Assembly (NCBI RefSeq): GCF_022539315.1
Contig: NC_066315.1
Location: 20,993,649 to 21,057,648 of the forward strand
Origin: Serinus canaria
Lineage: Eukaryota; Chordata; Aves; Passeriformes; Fringillidae
Direction: 5' to 3'
Length of the DNA: 64,000 nt
Each line of letters starts with the position of its first letter. Position 1 is the stretch's first letter. The notes beneath the pieces are model-generated. The model was not told the origin of the DNA, searched no databases, and saw only the letters and a program-made list of their open reading frames with translations. The translations under genes and the position numbers were made by a program. This document shows positions 10,701 to 24,269 of the stretch, one piece after another.

Positions 10701-13700
10701 TGAAGAAACATCTGAACCATTAGTGTCTCAGGGAGCTGAGGTGGAGGCAGCCAGGGAGCTGCTGGAATGGGTGCTCCTGCTGACAGAGTTACAGGGTAAG
10801 TGAAGGATTTGCTCTGCAGCAGGAGCTTTGCCGCACAGCCCCAGGGAGCTTTGCTGCCCATTGCCCAGTGTCATGGGGAGGGTTCCTCCAGCAGCTGGGA
10901 AGGGGTGCTTTTGGGCGACAAAGTCATGCAGCTTGAGCTCTCATTTAGCCTCTCAGTCTCTCAAACACTTGGATTATGTTTATAGGATTTTCTCAGTAGC
11001 TCCCCTTAGGACTAAAATGTTGGGGAGAGAGAGGTGTGCTGGTTTGTTTTTGTTTTCAAACCAACATCAAAAAATTTTAGATTAAGCTATTTAATTTAAG
11101 GAAACAAAATTTTAAGACTCACCATGGAATGTTGCAAAGGGCTTGTGATATTTCAACAGCAAAATTGTGTATTAGATATGGCCTGGACACTCATTCTTCA
11201 TAGCTCCTGTTGTGGGGAACAGCACAGACACTTATGCAGAATCCATCTGAAAGGGGAAAGCCCATGTTCTGATGCCCTAAACCAAACCTGCCATGTACTG
11301 TCAGAACAGATCTGGAGATCTGTGCAATTAGACCCTCATCTGCATGCCCATATAGGCATTTTTTTCATTAACTGTATAATTAACTGTATCCAATTAGCAA
11401 ACACCGAGATACCTGAAACAAGCAAAAATCTGTCATGAAGAATTACAAGCATAGTTTTAGATGGTATTTTCCTTCATATCTGAATGGTTCTCAGGTAGTT
11501 TGCTGCACTGATAGATACTGATAGATACTAAGAAAAAATGAAGTTACCCTAGGGTGGTGGGAATAGTTGGCATCTCTAGGTGAATATGTTCAGCTTTTCT
11601 GAGTGCTTGTCTTGTACTTGCATTAAGTTTAATCAGAGATGATTTAACTTAATGCAAAATCATTTTAAAAAGATGACACCAAGATTAAACCCAGTACTAC
11701 TGCATTGTGCCATGCTTAGTTATGCTCTTGAGATAAACTGAAACTGTGGTGAGGATGTTTTGGCCACTTTATTTGCAGAAATGTGCTGACAGCCTTTGTA
11801 ATTATGCTCTGCTCCTACTTTGAGGCTGCTGAGGGATCATGTGTTGATTACAAAATAGCCTGTGAAATTGTATCATATGAGCATTCTGAGAGTCACATCA
11901 TAGTTAGGTGAACAGATTCCTTATGGCTCCTTCAAAACAGTTTCTCCTAAAACATCAAGATCTCACCAATATGCTGAAAGAATCCCCAATTTGTATGTTC
12001 CATGCAATGTAGCTAAAAGCTTTGTGATACTCCTTACTTAGGAAGCTTTTCTTACAAGGTCGTGGGCCAGAAATCCTCATTTACTTTAAATACAGTAAAA
12101 CTTTAGCCTACTGCTCTTGCACAGAAAAGTTTTTGTTGCACAGAAAATTTTTTTGGTAGAAACATTGTGGTACAATATTTCTATCAGAAGATCTACACTC
12201 TCTACTGACACAGAGAAGCCCACTGTGGTGAAGGGAACTGGTGATTTTTTTTTCTGTGTATTTTGGTTGTAAAGTTTTGCTAGAGCTCTTTTTTAAAGTG
12301 ACAATGCTGTACCATACATACATGAAGAACATGAGCTGATGCCAAGGTTTAGCAGTCATCTGGAACTGCCTGTTAGATTCATACTTGCAGTAAGTATATG
12401 ATGATTTTGATAACAAATTATGAAATGCCAAGTAATTATTAATTATTGTACATTTGCTATACAGTACTGCCTATCAGTGAGTGACTCCATCTGGTCTGAA
12501 ACTATTGCAAATATTCTAAAGAAACACTGTTTAAGAGTAGGAAGGACTTCATAAAATTGAAAGTAAAAGGATGGGAGAATAGAAAAGAAGAACTATTTCC
12601 AACTTTTTGACACTGAGGTTCAGTGAAATTTTTGCTAGATTTTTCAGAGACCAGCCCTCCATGCAGAGCTGATTACATAAAGTTCTTGTGTGTTTTCTGC
12701 CAACCCATGTTCTCACCAACATATAGGTCCATCTGCATCTGCAAGAGGAGTGGACAAGCAATGAGAGAAGAAATTATTTTGCTCTCCTCATTGTCATTAA
12801 CAGACTTTTGTTAGACTTTCTGTACTGAGGAAAAGTAATTATTGTTAACACTGTGAGGAATATTGAATGGGCAACATTGATTGGCACTGAAGTCACATTT
12901 AATGACTCTGCTTTGGTAGAATCTTTACAGGAGCTTTATGTCAGGCCAGATATGTTTCTAAAGGTCCCCAAAATCAGTGTGCTTGGTCAACCCTCACCTT
13001 TCTCACTGCAATTTCCTTGCTTATTTTCATATTTCACCAATTGCTCTCCAGTAAGAGCAGAAGGGTTCCTTTGCCACCTATGTTGGCTGACCTTCCACAT
13101 TCCATCCTAATTTCCTTCTAACAAGGCTTTTCAAATGTAAAGTTGCGAATTAATTGCTGAGAAACATTTGAACATGAATAGCAATAACAGAAACCAGGAC
13201 TCTGGGGATGTGACTATTTGTCACCAAAATCCCACTACTCAAGTGGAGATGATCAGCTGGTCAGGTTCATGTAAGTATTGCTTACACTCAAAGCTGAGAG
13301 GCTTCCCAAGTTCAGAGAGTAAATATTGTTCTGTCCAGTTTGAAAACCAGGACTCCACGACTCTAAAACATCACTGAGTCAGTGTGGATGAGTCCTCCAC
13401 TTTTTGGGTTTCATTGTGATTTGGGTTTGCTGATGACCTTGCAGCTTCCCTTAAGGAAGGATTTTACTTCAGTTACACATCTGCTATTGACAGCCAGCTA
13501 ATCACGAACATTTGAAATCTTTGGGCCAGGAACTCCACTAGTATCCTTTCAGTTGACATGTACTGATTTCCTGAAGGCAGCTGAGGATGTGGCAAGTTAC
13601 ACAGACCTATCTTGCAACTTCTTTTACCTGTGGATGGTTAGAGTGAGCAGCTTCCACTAAAAGTGCAATTATTTCCTTCTCTTGAACCACAGTAAATTTG

Positions 13701-15350
13701 TATGTAGGTCCTTTCCCCATTTTATTGGTATTTCCCCTTTTCCTTCTCAGTCATTAGTGGGTTTGGTGCTCTTTTTTTTTTCTTTTTGTTTGTGAACTGT
13801 TTTCTTAACTTACCTTTTAATTCCCTGTTTGACTCATTCTCTGTGCTTTCTGTGAAAAAGCTTTTAATTTTTATTCTTAGACAACATCTGACCACCTTTT
13901 CTGTCCCTCCTGCTTGTCACCATGTTCCCTGCCAGAGTCAGTGCAATAAGTCAGGGAGAAACAGAGTCAGTGCCTTTTCTACTTCCTGCTGTCCAGACTT
14001 CAAGGGTTAATTCTCACTCAAGTTCAAATCACAGGAATCCTAAAGAGGGAATTTTTTTCCCACTTGCCTAAACATCCTTCCTTCATTAGGACTTCTTTCC
14101 AAATAAAATTATGAGGTTTAAGTCTGACCTTGCCTGAGTGAATAATCAAAAAAACTGCATTACACCCCAGAAGTGCTTTTATTTTCCACTGAACAAAACA
14201 AATCTCTTTCCTGCTGACCTTCAGCTGCCTCAGAAGCAAATCACAATAATTAACAGGTGAGACTCATATTCTGCAACTTGGTTGCCACTTGACAGCGGGA
14301 TTTCATCAGCACTTAGCTGCTTTTTTCCCTTTCTTGGGGTAGTGTTTCTGGTGGTAATCACCTCATCTATCAATTACAGTGGGCATCTCCTCAGCCTGGG
14401 TTGTGGGACTGCAGACTCCTATCACTGTGAATACTCACCCCCATACCAAGGGAAGGTTTTAGGAGAGTAATGGGTGCAGAAATTTGGTATGGAGCACTTC
14501 TACTGCTAAAGGAATGACAGACATAGGAAGAACTGAATTGGGAAACATGTGGAGAGTTCAGAGAAATGGCAAGCTTACTCAATGCTTTTTGAGGCCACTT
14601 CCAACAACTCTGGCCCTTGCTCAGAATAAGCCACCCACCTGCAGTTTTCTGCATGTAATTTCTTATGCTGCAAACTGATCAGGAGGTCAGATGTGACCAA
14701 GTACAACTCATTTAGATGTGTACAGCCAATTTAAATAAACTCAGTGGTTGTCTGTACACCAGAAAGACAAATCATTCAATTGCTGGCAGTTTTCTGACAG
14801 TAGGACTAATATTTTTCAGTGTTCCAGCTGCACACAGCTGCCTCAGCACCTGTGGCAGTCTTCACCCTCGCAGCAGAACCGAGCTCCAGTCCCTGAGAAG
14901 CCCCTTGGTTCAGTTTGTGGCTTGAAGCTAAGATGACAGATTCCAGGGAATGATCCAGACTTTCAGCAGATGCAACTAGTGAGTAATATCTATTCTAGTG
15001 CCTATCATGCACGAATCCTGGCTTTCTGCTAGAAGTAACTCTCTGTTTTTATGTATGTGTTTTTTATTTGAATCCTTGGCACACAGGGACTGACTGGAGT
15101 CTTGCATATTCCAGAAAGCGAGCAGCAAAGGCAGAATGTAGCAGTTTTCTCTCAACTAACAAACCACGCTTTTGTTGATTTATTGTTTATTTTGCTTCTG
15201 CCTTAAAATGTGGTGCTTAAGAACTCTATTTTAATTGCAAATGAAAGAAACATAGCCGTCTTGCTTCCGTGGGACGGATGCCTGTTTTCCAAGAACGAGT
15301 GAGAGGAGAAGGCTTTTTTGGCTTTCTCCTGGGAGCTCTGGGTTAGGTGA
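4725..15350. other. Long unique non-coding stretch, no gene seen
   Basis: About 10.6 kb of AT-rich, CpG-poor DNA with no recognisable repeat family and no supported gene. The longest open frame is at 8062-8490 on plus (142 codons, overlapped by a 122-codon frame on minus). Neither encodes a motif or domain I recognise. A 16-bp perfect palindrome lies at 5263-5278. Small homopolymers occur near 6915, 8475 and 13770. GT-containing splice-donor-like words such as the one near 10795 occur, but no matching exon structure can be assembled. Exons of untranslated or long non-coding transcripts cannot be excluded by eye. Confidence 0.65.
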
Positions 15351-15360
15351 GGGGCAGGAC

Positions 15361-15540
15361 AGTGGTGCCGGGCTGGTCGGGGCGTGCGGGAGCGCTGTGA
15401 CTCAGCGGGCGCGGGCGCTCCCCGGCTGCGCCGCTGCCGGAGCGGGGGCCGGCGGAGCGGGGGCTGGAGCGGCAGCTCCGCGGAGCTGGGGAGGCTCACG
15501 GAGCCGGAAAGGCGGGCTCAGCGCCCTTGTCCTGTGCACA
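15361..15540. promoter_or_regulatory. Small CpG islet, candidate promoter
   Basis: This is the only CpG-dense, strongly GC-rich segment in the window. I count about two dozen CpG dinucleotides in roughly 170 bases, against near absence elsewhere. Within it are TGACTCAGC at 15398-15406 (AP-1/NF-E2 type core), CCGGAA at 15504-15509 (ETS type) and GGCGGG at 15511-15516 (SP1 type). Unmethylated CpG islands with ETS and SP1 sites commonly mark vertebrate promoters; that is general knowledge. No TATA box is obvious on either side, which is usual for CpG promoters. Direction is undetermined. A donor-like AG|GTGAGG occurs on plus at 15345-15352 but lies upstream of the islet if transcription is plus. 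No recognisable first coding exon follows on either strand, so it could drive a non-coding RNA, be an alternative promoter or act as an enhancer. Confidence 0.5.
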
Positions 15541-18500
15541 CGACTGCTCCATAACCTGTTTTGCCCTCCCCTCTCTAAGACCTGTGTTTGTTGCCATAGT
15601 GAGAGGACGCGGCTCAGACAGTGAATGCTTGGTTTTCTTTGATGGAGGTCTAAATAAAAACAAGGGTAGGACAGTTCTGCATAGTCCTAGAGAGAATCCT
15701 TCTCTGTCTTCAGTGTTTGCATCTCATCCACTGAAAATTTACACTCTTAGAAAGAAATGTGCCCAGGATGGCATATTGTAACCCTCTCTGGGGAATTATG
15801 CTGGAGGGACTGGAGCTTTTGGGACGTGACAGAGCGAGAGGAATACAAAAAGAAGATGCGGAAACAGAAAATGTACCTCATTTCCTGGCTGAGAAGGGTA
15901 AATGGTGTGGGAATGAGAAGAGAAACACAGCCCTACTGCCCGCAGTAGCATACTATTACCTCTCCGAGGCAGAGGAGAGCAGTGCCATGGCCAGGAAGGA
16001 GGGACACGCTTCTCCCAGGGCTTGAGCCAGCAGTGATGGATTTGTGGACCTCTGGAGAGCTCTAACATAGAAATTGTCTATGGTGCACTTGTATCCTTGG
16101 GGTCTAAGAAAAGGCTCGTGTGTGATTCATGTGCCCTTCAAGTCAGCAACTAGACTTTCCTATCCACCACGAACTTTCTACATAGTTTTTAATCTAAGTA
16201 CCAGCAGGAATGCACACTATGACCTGTCTAGCTCAGTCCTTTTCTGGTTTTGCCACCTAGAAAGACTCAGAGACCAGATTTGGTGCACCTCTGTTAAACC
16301 ACCATCTTAATTTCTGACAGTGCCATGAAGGTAAGCCCACATTGGCAGAACAAGTGAGCTAGTAAGAACAAAAGCAGTCAAATATCTCCTAAAAAGGAAG
16401 ACAAACACCCAGGTACAGAAGGCATTGATCATGCTGCCTCCATGATCAATGGGAGTTTTGCCAATGACACAAATGGGAGTGAATTGGCAGGGAAGAGAAT
16501 TGGAAATATTTGCAAAGAAGTGCACCAGCTTTGCATGTATAGAAGAAAAAGCAGCTGCATTAGCAACTGTCCCATTAGAAAGGGCTCAAGGAAATCGAGA
16601 TTCATTGCTTCTATCTCCCAGGCACTAATTGTGCTTTTTTACTCTCACTTCCAATTAGAACATTTAATGGGTCCACACCCCTTTTTTCCCATCCTCTATG
16701 CAATAAGCTCCAGGTAGAAGTTAAGTTTAGAAGAAGTGAGAGAAGTCTCACTCAGCAGAGTCTGTGAGGGTGTTCTTTCTTCAGAGACTAAGGCTCCAGC
16801 AGTCCCTGCCCTGCAAGTGCTGACCAGTGCCTTGGGCAGACCATGAAGTGATGCTGTTGTCAGTGTCTCCACTACACGTGCAGAGAGACACCATTTAAAC
16901 TTGAGACCCCTTTTAAACCTTTACCACTGCCCATCGAGCAGGGGAAGGGTATCAGTCCTTGGCCATCTCTGTCACCCACATCTTTGCCACTACCCAGTTT
17001 GCAAAAGTTTCATGAAGACTTACCAAACACAATGGGTGGGATGTTAAACTCAGTTTGCAAATTTGGAGACCCCTTCTGAAACGATGATTCCTGATGGTAA
17101 AATTTTGTGTTGGAAGATACAGCATTGGAAGTGGTCTGTGACTTCTTGTGATGACAAGTGAGTGTTTTGGAGGTTATCCTGCATGACCTACCAGTGGTGA
17201 TGTGAAAGAGTGTCTTGGCAATTGGAGCCAAAGCAAAACTTATCAAAACACCAGATACTGTGTTAGATTTGAGCTTTCTGGATTGCCAGAAAGTTTTTCT
17301 GGTGAGTTAGAAGCATATTCCATGACTCTACTAATCAGCTATGTTTCCATATGTGATATGATCCTCTTCATTAACCAGATTTGTTCCTTCATCTCTGTTC
17401 TCTAAAATACCAGTTTTGCTGAACTACTAATTTTTACTTTCCAACAGTCAGTTATGAAAAACTGCAGTTTTGAAAATGCTGCTTTCCTGTGAGCTGTCTC
17501 AAGCTTTTGCAGTAATGATGTCCTAAAATACTTCTGTAGGCAAATGTCTACCCTTTATTACAGAAGCAGATGCTCCTTTTACTAGTGAAGGGACAGCTAC
17601 TTGCATGGCACCCTCTTTGTCAGTCACATGAGAAAATAAAGCAATACTGAAATATGGTTGCAGCAAAGATGTCTGGTGTGTAATCTTCTTCTGTCATGTA
17701 AACAGTATATTTGTGGGTTTTTATATATTTTTATATTCTGAATATAGAAAATGGAATTGTTGCACCAGAAAACAGCAACAAATCAGGCCATTATGAAGAA
17801 CTAGGTAGCCAGAGAATTAAAATAGATTAGGTAATAGAAAATTGGGTAAAATATAATTGCATTTAAGGAAGAATGATATGATCTTTTCATGTAAACTGGG
17901 AATTCACAGGTTTAAAATGAAAAAGAAGAAGAAAACCAAAGTCTGTTAGTCAATGACAGGGTCCCTGTAAGCAATAATTATCATGCAATTGTGAAAGACT
18001 CAGATTTGGTACTAACTTAGCATATGAAGCATAATCAAAACAAAAAAGAGGAAAGTATAAGTTATTGTATAATACAGATTATTTAAAATAGTTCAGCCTC
18101 TCTGTGTGCTAGAACCATTAAATAAAATTAGAATTGGTGCAGGGAGTGAGGATGACCAGAGGAATAGATGTTAAAACAGTTGGTTGGTACAGCTTAGCAG
18201 ACTGGCTGGGTGGAAACTGGGAGAGCATATGATAGGGCTCTATAAATGCATAAAGGACATATGTAGTCAGAATAAGAAGAGCTATTTAAGCAGAAGAATC
18301 ATGTAAGCCCAGAACAAATAAATACATATTTTAAGATTAAATCAGAGGAAAAGTGTTTCTAATTGTTGGTGAGATTGTAAAACAGCCTCACATAAGAGGA
18401 AATTTCAGCAGCCTGAACATGATGAGTTGATGAGAAGTATATAGTATGGCTGCCTGAAGTAGCAGAATAAAGGACCCAGCACCTTCCCATTCCAGTTCAC

Positions 18501-21084
18501 ATACTGTGTTTTCTCACTTTCACATACAAATCAGCAAAGAGGAGACAACAAAGGTGTGCAAATGAACAGGAACCTTGAACCCACAGTCCAGTTCTACTCC
18601 ACACCCATCCATGCTCTGGCAAGATGAACAGCCATAGCCAAATAACCACCTTCATGGCCATGGCTTTTCTTTAGACAGCATGTAAAGAGTCACTGTCTGT
18701 CACCAGGGAGTAAATTGTGTGAATCACTGTCTTCCAGTTAAATGTCACCACTGCTGCAATATCTCAGACAGCCACTTATAGGAGGCATCATTGGTTAGGG
18801 CCCAGCAGCAGAAGCCTGTGCTGCAAAAAATAGACACAGCGTCCTCCCTCTGCTTTACACCAAACTGCTACAAATGCAACACTCAGTTGCTAATGTGACA
18901 AATGACAAATTCAAACCGTGTTTAACTGATTCGAGCCTATTCCATAAAGTTTCTTGTCAAGGCAGCAAGTTGCCTCCCTGCAACAATTTCTGTCACAGAA
19001 GAATCTAAGCAGAAAAGGATCTGGGACAGTAGTAATTGAAAATTATTGGTTTATAGTAAAATACTTGAAATATTTGCACTGACCCCGCTGCTGGCTCTCT
19101 GAATAATCATTCCCTGCCTTAAAACAGGTAATTTTTTTCTTCTGTGTCACATGAAAAGTGCCCTTTCTTGTCTTGCATCACAGATTTTCAATTCCAATTA
19201 AGCTGCAAGCACAATTTTGTGTGAGGAATTGTACTTTCTCAGAACAAAGCAGTTTTCTACTGTACACTGTAAATGTGTTCTCCATGGCTGAGTCGCTGCA
19301 ATTCACCCTCAGCACTCAGTTATGTGTAGCATGTGGGGAAAAGCACTGAATTAAAATGACAGGATTGTCCTCAGGTTCTGAATATTATACTAAGCATGCT
19401 TTGGCATCTTATATTTAGAGTGAGTTATTTTATGCTCGTTTCCTCTTGACACAATTTAGTTAATAGCCAAATTCAGTCACAAAACCACTTGTAAATAAAC
19501 ACCTTGTTACAGATTACAGTGTTTTCAATCTCATGGCTCTTTGGCTCAGTCTATCAGCCAATAAAACCTGCCAATTCAGTATATTACCTTCTGTCATGTT
19601 TAAGTATTTTTATACATTAATGGACCTGCTTGTAATTTCACTTTCACCCTATAGGCTACACATTCCTGCATATCCAGCACATATGAAATAAATAAGCTGT
19701 CCAAAGAAGACATTTGTATTGGATGTTCACTGTTGGTTTCTTCCCATACTGCCCTCAGATGCAGAAGCTGCCCTGGGAGATGAATGTGCCAGGATAAGTT
19801 ATCTAGGGCTCATAAAATCTTTTTTAGAAGATTGAAATAAAGTCAGTGCTTGCAAAAGACAAATCAATTGTGACATTTCTGAATAGAGTGCGATGCATTT
19901 AATTAGCACAAGACATACTGGCAAATGCTGAATTACCCAATAAATCACTGAATGCTGGAACCCATACAGAGCTGGGAATCAGCTGTCTTGTGAGATGTAC
20001 AGCAAGTGATAATAGGAAGATCTGGCCATTTCTCCACCATTTTCTGCTAAATTTCTTCCATTTTGACATTTCCATGCCAGACAATTTTAATTATTCTGAA
20101 ACATCAAAGAAATTCTCCAGCCTAATCTGAAAAATCTGTGCCAATATCTGAGGAATGAAACATGTATTTTGCTATAGGTTTGCTCTTCAGTTGGAGGCAA
20201 ATGGTGGAAGTTAAGCCTCTAGGAATGAAGTATTTATAAGAAAATGTACAAAGTTGTTCTCAAGGGAAAGTGTTGTAGGACCAGGCCCTGTAGTGACAAA
20301 TGACACTGGCCTTCATGTCTAGGGGTCTCCCTGTGTGATGAGCAGAAGGGGCTCCAGGCTTTTTGCATCTGTGAGAAAGGGAAGCAGAGGAGAGGCTGAG
20401 CTTCAAGGTCTACATCTGCTGTGGTGCTTAAACGTCCTGGCCAGCATCTCCCTGCTCCTGCAGCACTTACAGCCCCATCTGGGTGTGTGTAGGTAGGAGT
20501 GCTGTCCCTAATGTGCTGTCCCTGTGCTCTCACTGCGCCTTTGCAGAGCTGCTGATCCACCTGCTGTGTCACAGGAGTGCTTTGGCAGCCATTTAACAAA
20601 ACTTTTATTAATGTGTAAGAAGTTTTCCCATGTGCTACTCCAAATAAATTCTTAAGATCCTAAGATGTATATATGTGTGCCTTTTTTTTTTTGTATTTTG
20701 CACTTAGTATATTAGTATTTACATCAGATTCTTGTTTGCTTGTTGCTATAAAGTTTAGTCACAGCTTAAAAATAGAGTTGTTTAATGAAAAGTGACTTTC
20801 CTATTTTAAAAAACCTTAGCTTCAGGATAGAGCTAGTAGTTATCACAGCTTTGCAACAGATGATCTAAGCCACTACCAATCTTACAAAGGAGAGGTATGA
20901 CTCAGGTGACACTTTAGGCTTCTTCCTATCCTTAAAGAATCAGCAGGGTGTTCATTGATGCTGCTTAAGTTGCCCAAGAGCAGAATTGTGAAAAAAAAAC
21001 AGACTGGGGGGGTCTTTTTTTTCTATTCTATTCTTATAACGACAACAGCTTCCAGCTTTTGAAAATTATTTTAATTGTTAAGGG
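15541..21084. other. Unique non-coding DNA downstream of the CpG islet
   Basis: No gene can be supported here. Short overlapping open frames at 15757-16068 on both strands encode nothing I recognise. A perfect 10-bp inverted repeat sits at 16423-16451. A minus-strand open frame at 17010-17246 ends at a good splice-donor sequence and is discussed as a weak exon candidate in the findings. The segment 19480-19600 is rich in TAAT/AATAAA/CCAAT words. The rest is ordinary AT-rich sequence. Confidence 0.6.
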
Positions 21085-21433
21085 TAGCCTGGAGAGGAGA
21101 AGGTTCAGAAGAGACCTTATCACCCCCTGAAAGGAGGTTGTAGCCAGGTGGGAGTTGGTCTCTTCTCCAGGCAATCAGTGAGAGGACAAGAGGACACAGC
21201 CTTAAGCTGCACCAAGGGAAGTTTAAGTTGGATATTAGGAAGTTCTCCACAGAAAGGGTGACTGGGCATTGAAATGGGCTCCCCAGGGAGGTGGTAGAGT
21301 CTCTGTCTCTAGAGGTGCTTAAGACTGGATGTGGCACTCAGTGCCATGGTCTATTTGACCATGTAGTGTTGGGTCATAGATTGAACTCTATGATCTCAAA
21401 GGTCTTTTCCAACCAGTTTATTCTGTGATACTG
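21085..21433 (+). mobile_element. CR1 LINE fragment, 3' end, plus orientation
   Basis: The segment opens with GCCTGGAGAGGAGAAGGTTCA. It carries the diagnostic order of the CR1 3' region: the AGGAGGTTGTAGCCAGGTGG block, a block on dense GACAAGAGGA, a TTGGATATTAGGAA block, a GGGAGGTGGTAGAGTC block, and finally AGGTCTTTTCCAACC followed by the terminal ATTCTGTGATACTG. CR1 elements lack a poly-A tail and end in a short ATTCTATGATTCTA-type repeat, and the 3' end matches that pattern. It is 5'-truncated, as nearly all genomic CR1 copies are, retains only the end of ORF2 and the 3' untranslated region, and carries indels that prevent coding. The minus-strand open frame at 21071-21337 is a shadow of it. 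Confidence 0.92.
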
Positions 21434-24269
21434 GGAACATTTAAGTCTTAGAAATTATTGTTAAAAATAATGATAATTAGTGAATATATGCAATCATTCT
21501 CACTTGCAGCAGAGTAAATCACAAGCCTTTAAAATCATATCCTAGTACTTTAAAACTAAGAAAACCAAGATCAAAGCAGTAATCCGGTAGATAGGTAAAA
21601 ATAAGGGAGGCAAAATCATTCCATGCCCTCTCTACCCTCCTGTGCCTAATCCTACAGAAGGCTGAGTTCCCTCAAGCTCCAGGAGCTTCAAAGCTTCCTC
21701 TTGCTCTAGATTTCACTGGTTCTCCTGAATGTTCTGGTCTTTGAAGGCAATGAAGAACACTGATCACTCTATCAGCCATTCAGCACTACACTGCCTCCTC
21801 TTTCCTGTAATGCGTGGGATAATCTGCTTTGTCTGTTTATGAAGTCTTACAAGGCCACAGAGTTGGAAACAGATGTAATTTGCATTCCTCTGCTTCTCTG
21901 TGTCTTTCCTTAAGTTCAGAGCAGGAGAACAGCAAAGCAAAGCAGAGTTCTTTCTATTATTTATAAAGATTATTATATCATCACTTCCTGAAGTAAGGAG
22001 GCGTCCATTACAAATAGCCTGTGAAAGGCCAAGGACTTCGAAACCCATTACTGTACTGTTGCTCTTAGTGTGCTTACCAAACAATGTTTTCTGCAAAGAA
22101 ATAAATGCTTAGAAATTCTTAAGCTTCCTAAAGTATAAGGACATGTGAATTGATGTGTGTAAACTAAGTTTATATACATAATATATTAACAGAGGTTAAT
22201 ATGTTGGTGTGGGGTTGGGGTGTTGCTCAGGTTGGGGCTGCCCACATAAGGCATGCTACTTTTCAAGCAGATCCTCACATATGTGCCTTCCAAGCAGCAA
22301 TTGTTATATTATGTCCCATAGACATTTATGCTGGGGTGACAAAATATAGCCACGTAGTCTCTGATTCCTTGGTCATTTCATTGATAGGCACTATTTCAAT
22401 TGTTTTTTTAAAGTTGATTGTAAACCAGCACCTGACTAAAACCCTTTGTGAGCCTTTGTATCCAAAACCAACCCACTCAGAATTACAGAGCACTGTCAAA
22501 GCAAACATGACATCCAGCAGGATGTGTCCTCTTCATCTCCTTCCTTCCCAATTGCAGTGCATGCTGGGGAGGTGACCCAGTGAATCCCACTGGGAACTGG
22601 TGCTGAAAGTGCTCTGAGAGGGAAGGGCTTTTGATGTTAGAACTGCCCGAATCCTTCCTCCCAGCTCTCGGGCCCTAGGGCTTTCAGATCAAAGCTGAAG
22701 CATTACTGCAGAGAGCAGAACCGTTTGCCAAAAAAAAGAGGAAAGTCTGCCAGAAAGAAAGCTCATGAACATTCAGGGTGTGTTTAAGAAGTAGGTATCA
22801 ACCTTCAGTTCTTGCTGGAGGCAGCTCAGTAGTCCAAGTGGACCTGCTTGCCATGGGAGCACCAGCGCCTTCTCTCCTCCCAGTGTTTCCTACAGCTCCT
22901 GCAGCCTGGCCTTAGGAATGGGAAGATGCCCCAGCCCAGAAAGGGATCAGCTTCTGATCCTGATGAAACTCAGGGCAGAACAAGAGACATCTCTGCTGAG
23001 CATGTTCAATCACTTTGATTTTAAGATTAATAGTGCTGATAAAAGCTGTGGGTGATGATTGCTCAAAATTTGCTACACAATTTAGACTGCTATCTTGGAG
23101 TAGACAAGAAAAATTTTTTGCCCTTTCCTACTAAATTCTGATAAAGCTTTTGTGCCAATTGTGTTCATATTCTCTTCCTCTCCTCCGTGTCTCTAAGTAA
23201 TTTGTTTTTTCCTTTGTGCTGTTTTGAATCCTTACCATGATGTTGGTACTTCCCAGTTGGGTGTCAGAAGCACCCAGATAATTTTGTTTATCCTTATTTG
23301 AGCCTGTGTCATTAGCAGAAATTTTAAGCATGCTACATCCTAAAACTTGTGATTTGGGATTTCCACTGGTAACTTTCCTGTTCCTTTTCTCACTGCTATT
23401 GCAGTCAGTTTCTGAGCAAATCTCTGATACTTACGCTAAGGACGATCTCTTCCAGCTTAACTGTTCTTCATATGGCACCATATGTAAATTATCTTAAATT
23501 TAGGTAAATTAAATTTAGGACATTTCATCTGCAATTACCATACAAACCCCCAAAATATCAAGACATTTTGGCTTTATGTATTCTGGAAAAAACCCCATAT
23601 TTCTATCTTATTTCCTATATGTTTCCATATCTTCCATTTTTCTTTCCTTAAGAACTCTTTCTCAAGTATTGCATACTGTTGATGAGTCTCATAATTATAG
23701 ATATTCAATTAATTGATGTTTGATGTGTGGCATATCACTAGCTTGACTAGCTCACTGGAGACTCTTGAGGGGAAATTCCAGTCCCTTCTTTTGCATATTT
23801 GGAGCTGTAGGGATTTGGCTTCCACTTTAAATGTGCTATTTTCTATCTCCCTTCCTTCACTGGTGCCAGTGAGAATTGAATCTGGCCTTTTGTTGGAAGC
23901 AGCAAGCGACAGCGTGTACACAAAGCTGGGAATTCAGAGAGGGGCAGATGGGATTTCAGAGGCTGTTTTTGATAATTTGTCCTTACACATTTGTCCTAGT
24001 ACACACGAGGCATAACAGTAAGCAGAAGAAGGGAAAATTAATCATCTTGCTAATGGACAATTTGTCTCCTGGATGCTCCCTAATGAGGGGTGTCCCTTAC
24101 AGGCTGTTGCCTTTGTAGAGCTCAAGCCCCAGGTGTCACTGTATGTATTTCATTCTGTAATGTGGAATTTACCTGCTGCATTTCCTTTTAGAGAAGTTAA
24201 TTGTGAGCTTCATTGTGTGTTTTCTGGATCAGAGATATCTGACCTGCCGGGGTCAGGACAGCTGTCTGG
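21434..24269. other. Unique DNA between two CR1 copies
   Basis: This is AT-rich non-coding DNA separating two plus-oriented CR1 fragments. Open frames at 22201-22575 and 23713-24118 are short, overlap others in different frames and encode nothing recognisable. I see no RNA gene or regulatory site I can support. Confidence 0.65.

Noticed and set aside
18920..18950. GATTCGAGCCTATTCC, reminiscent of a tRNA T-arm
   Set aside because: No acceptor stem, D-arm or anticodon stem can be folded upstream at the right spacing.
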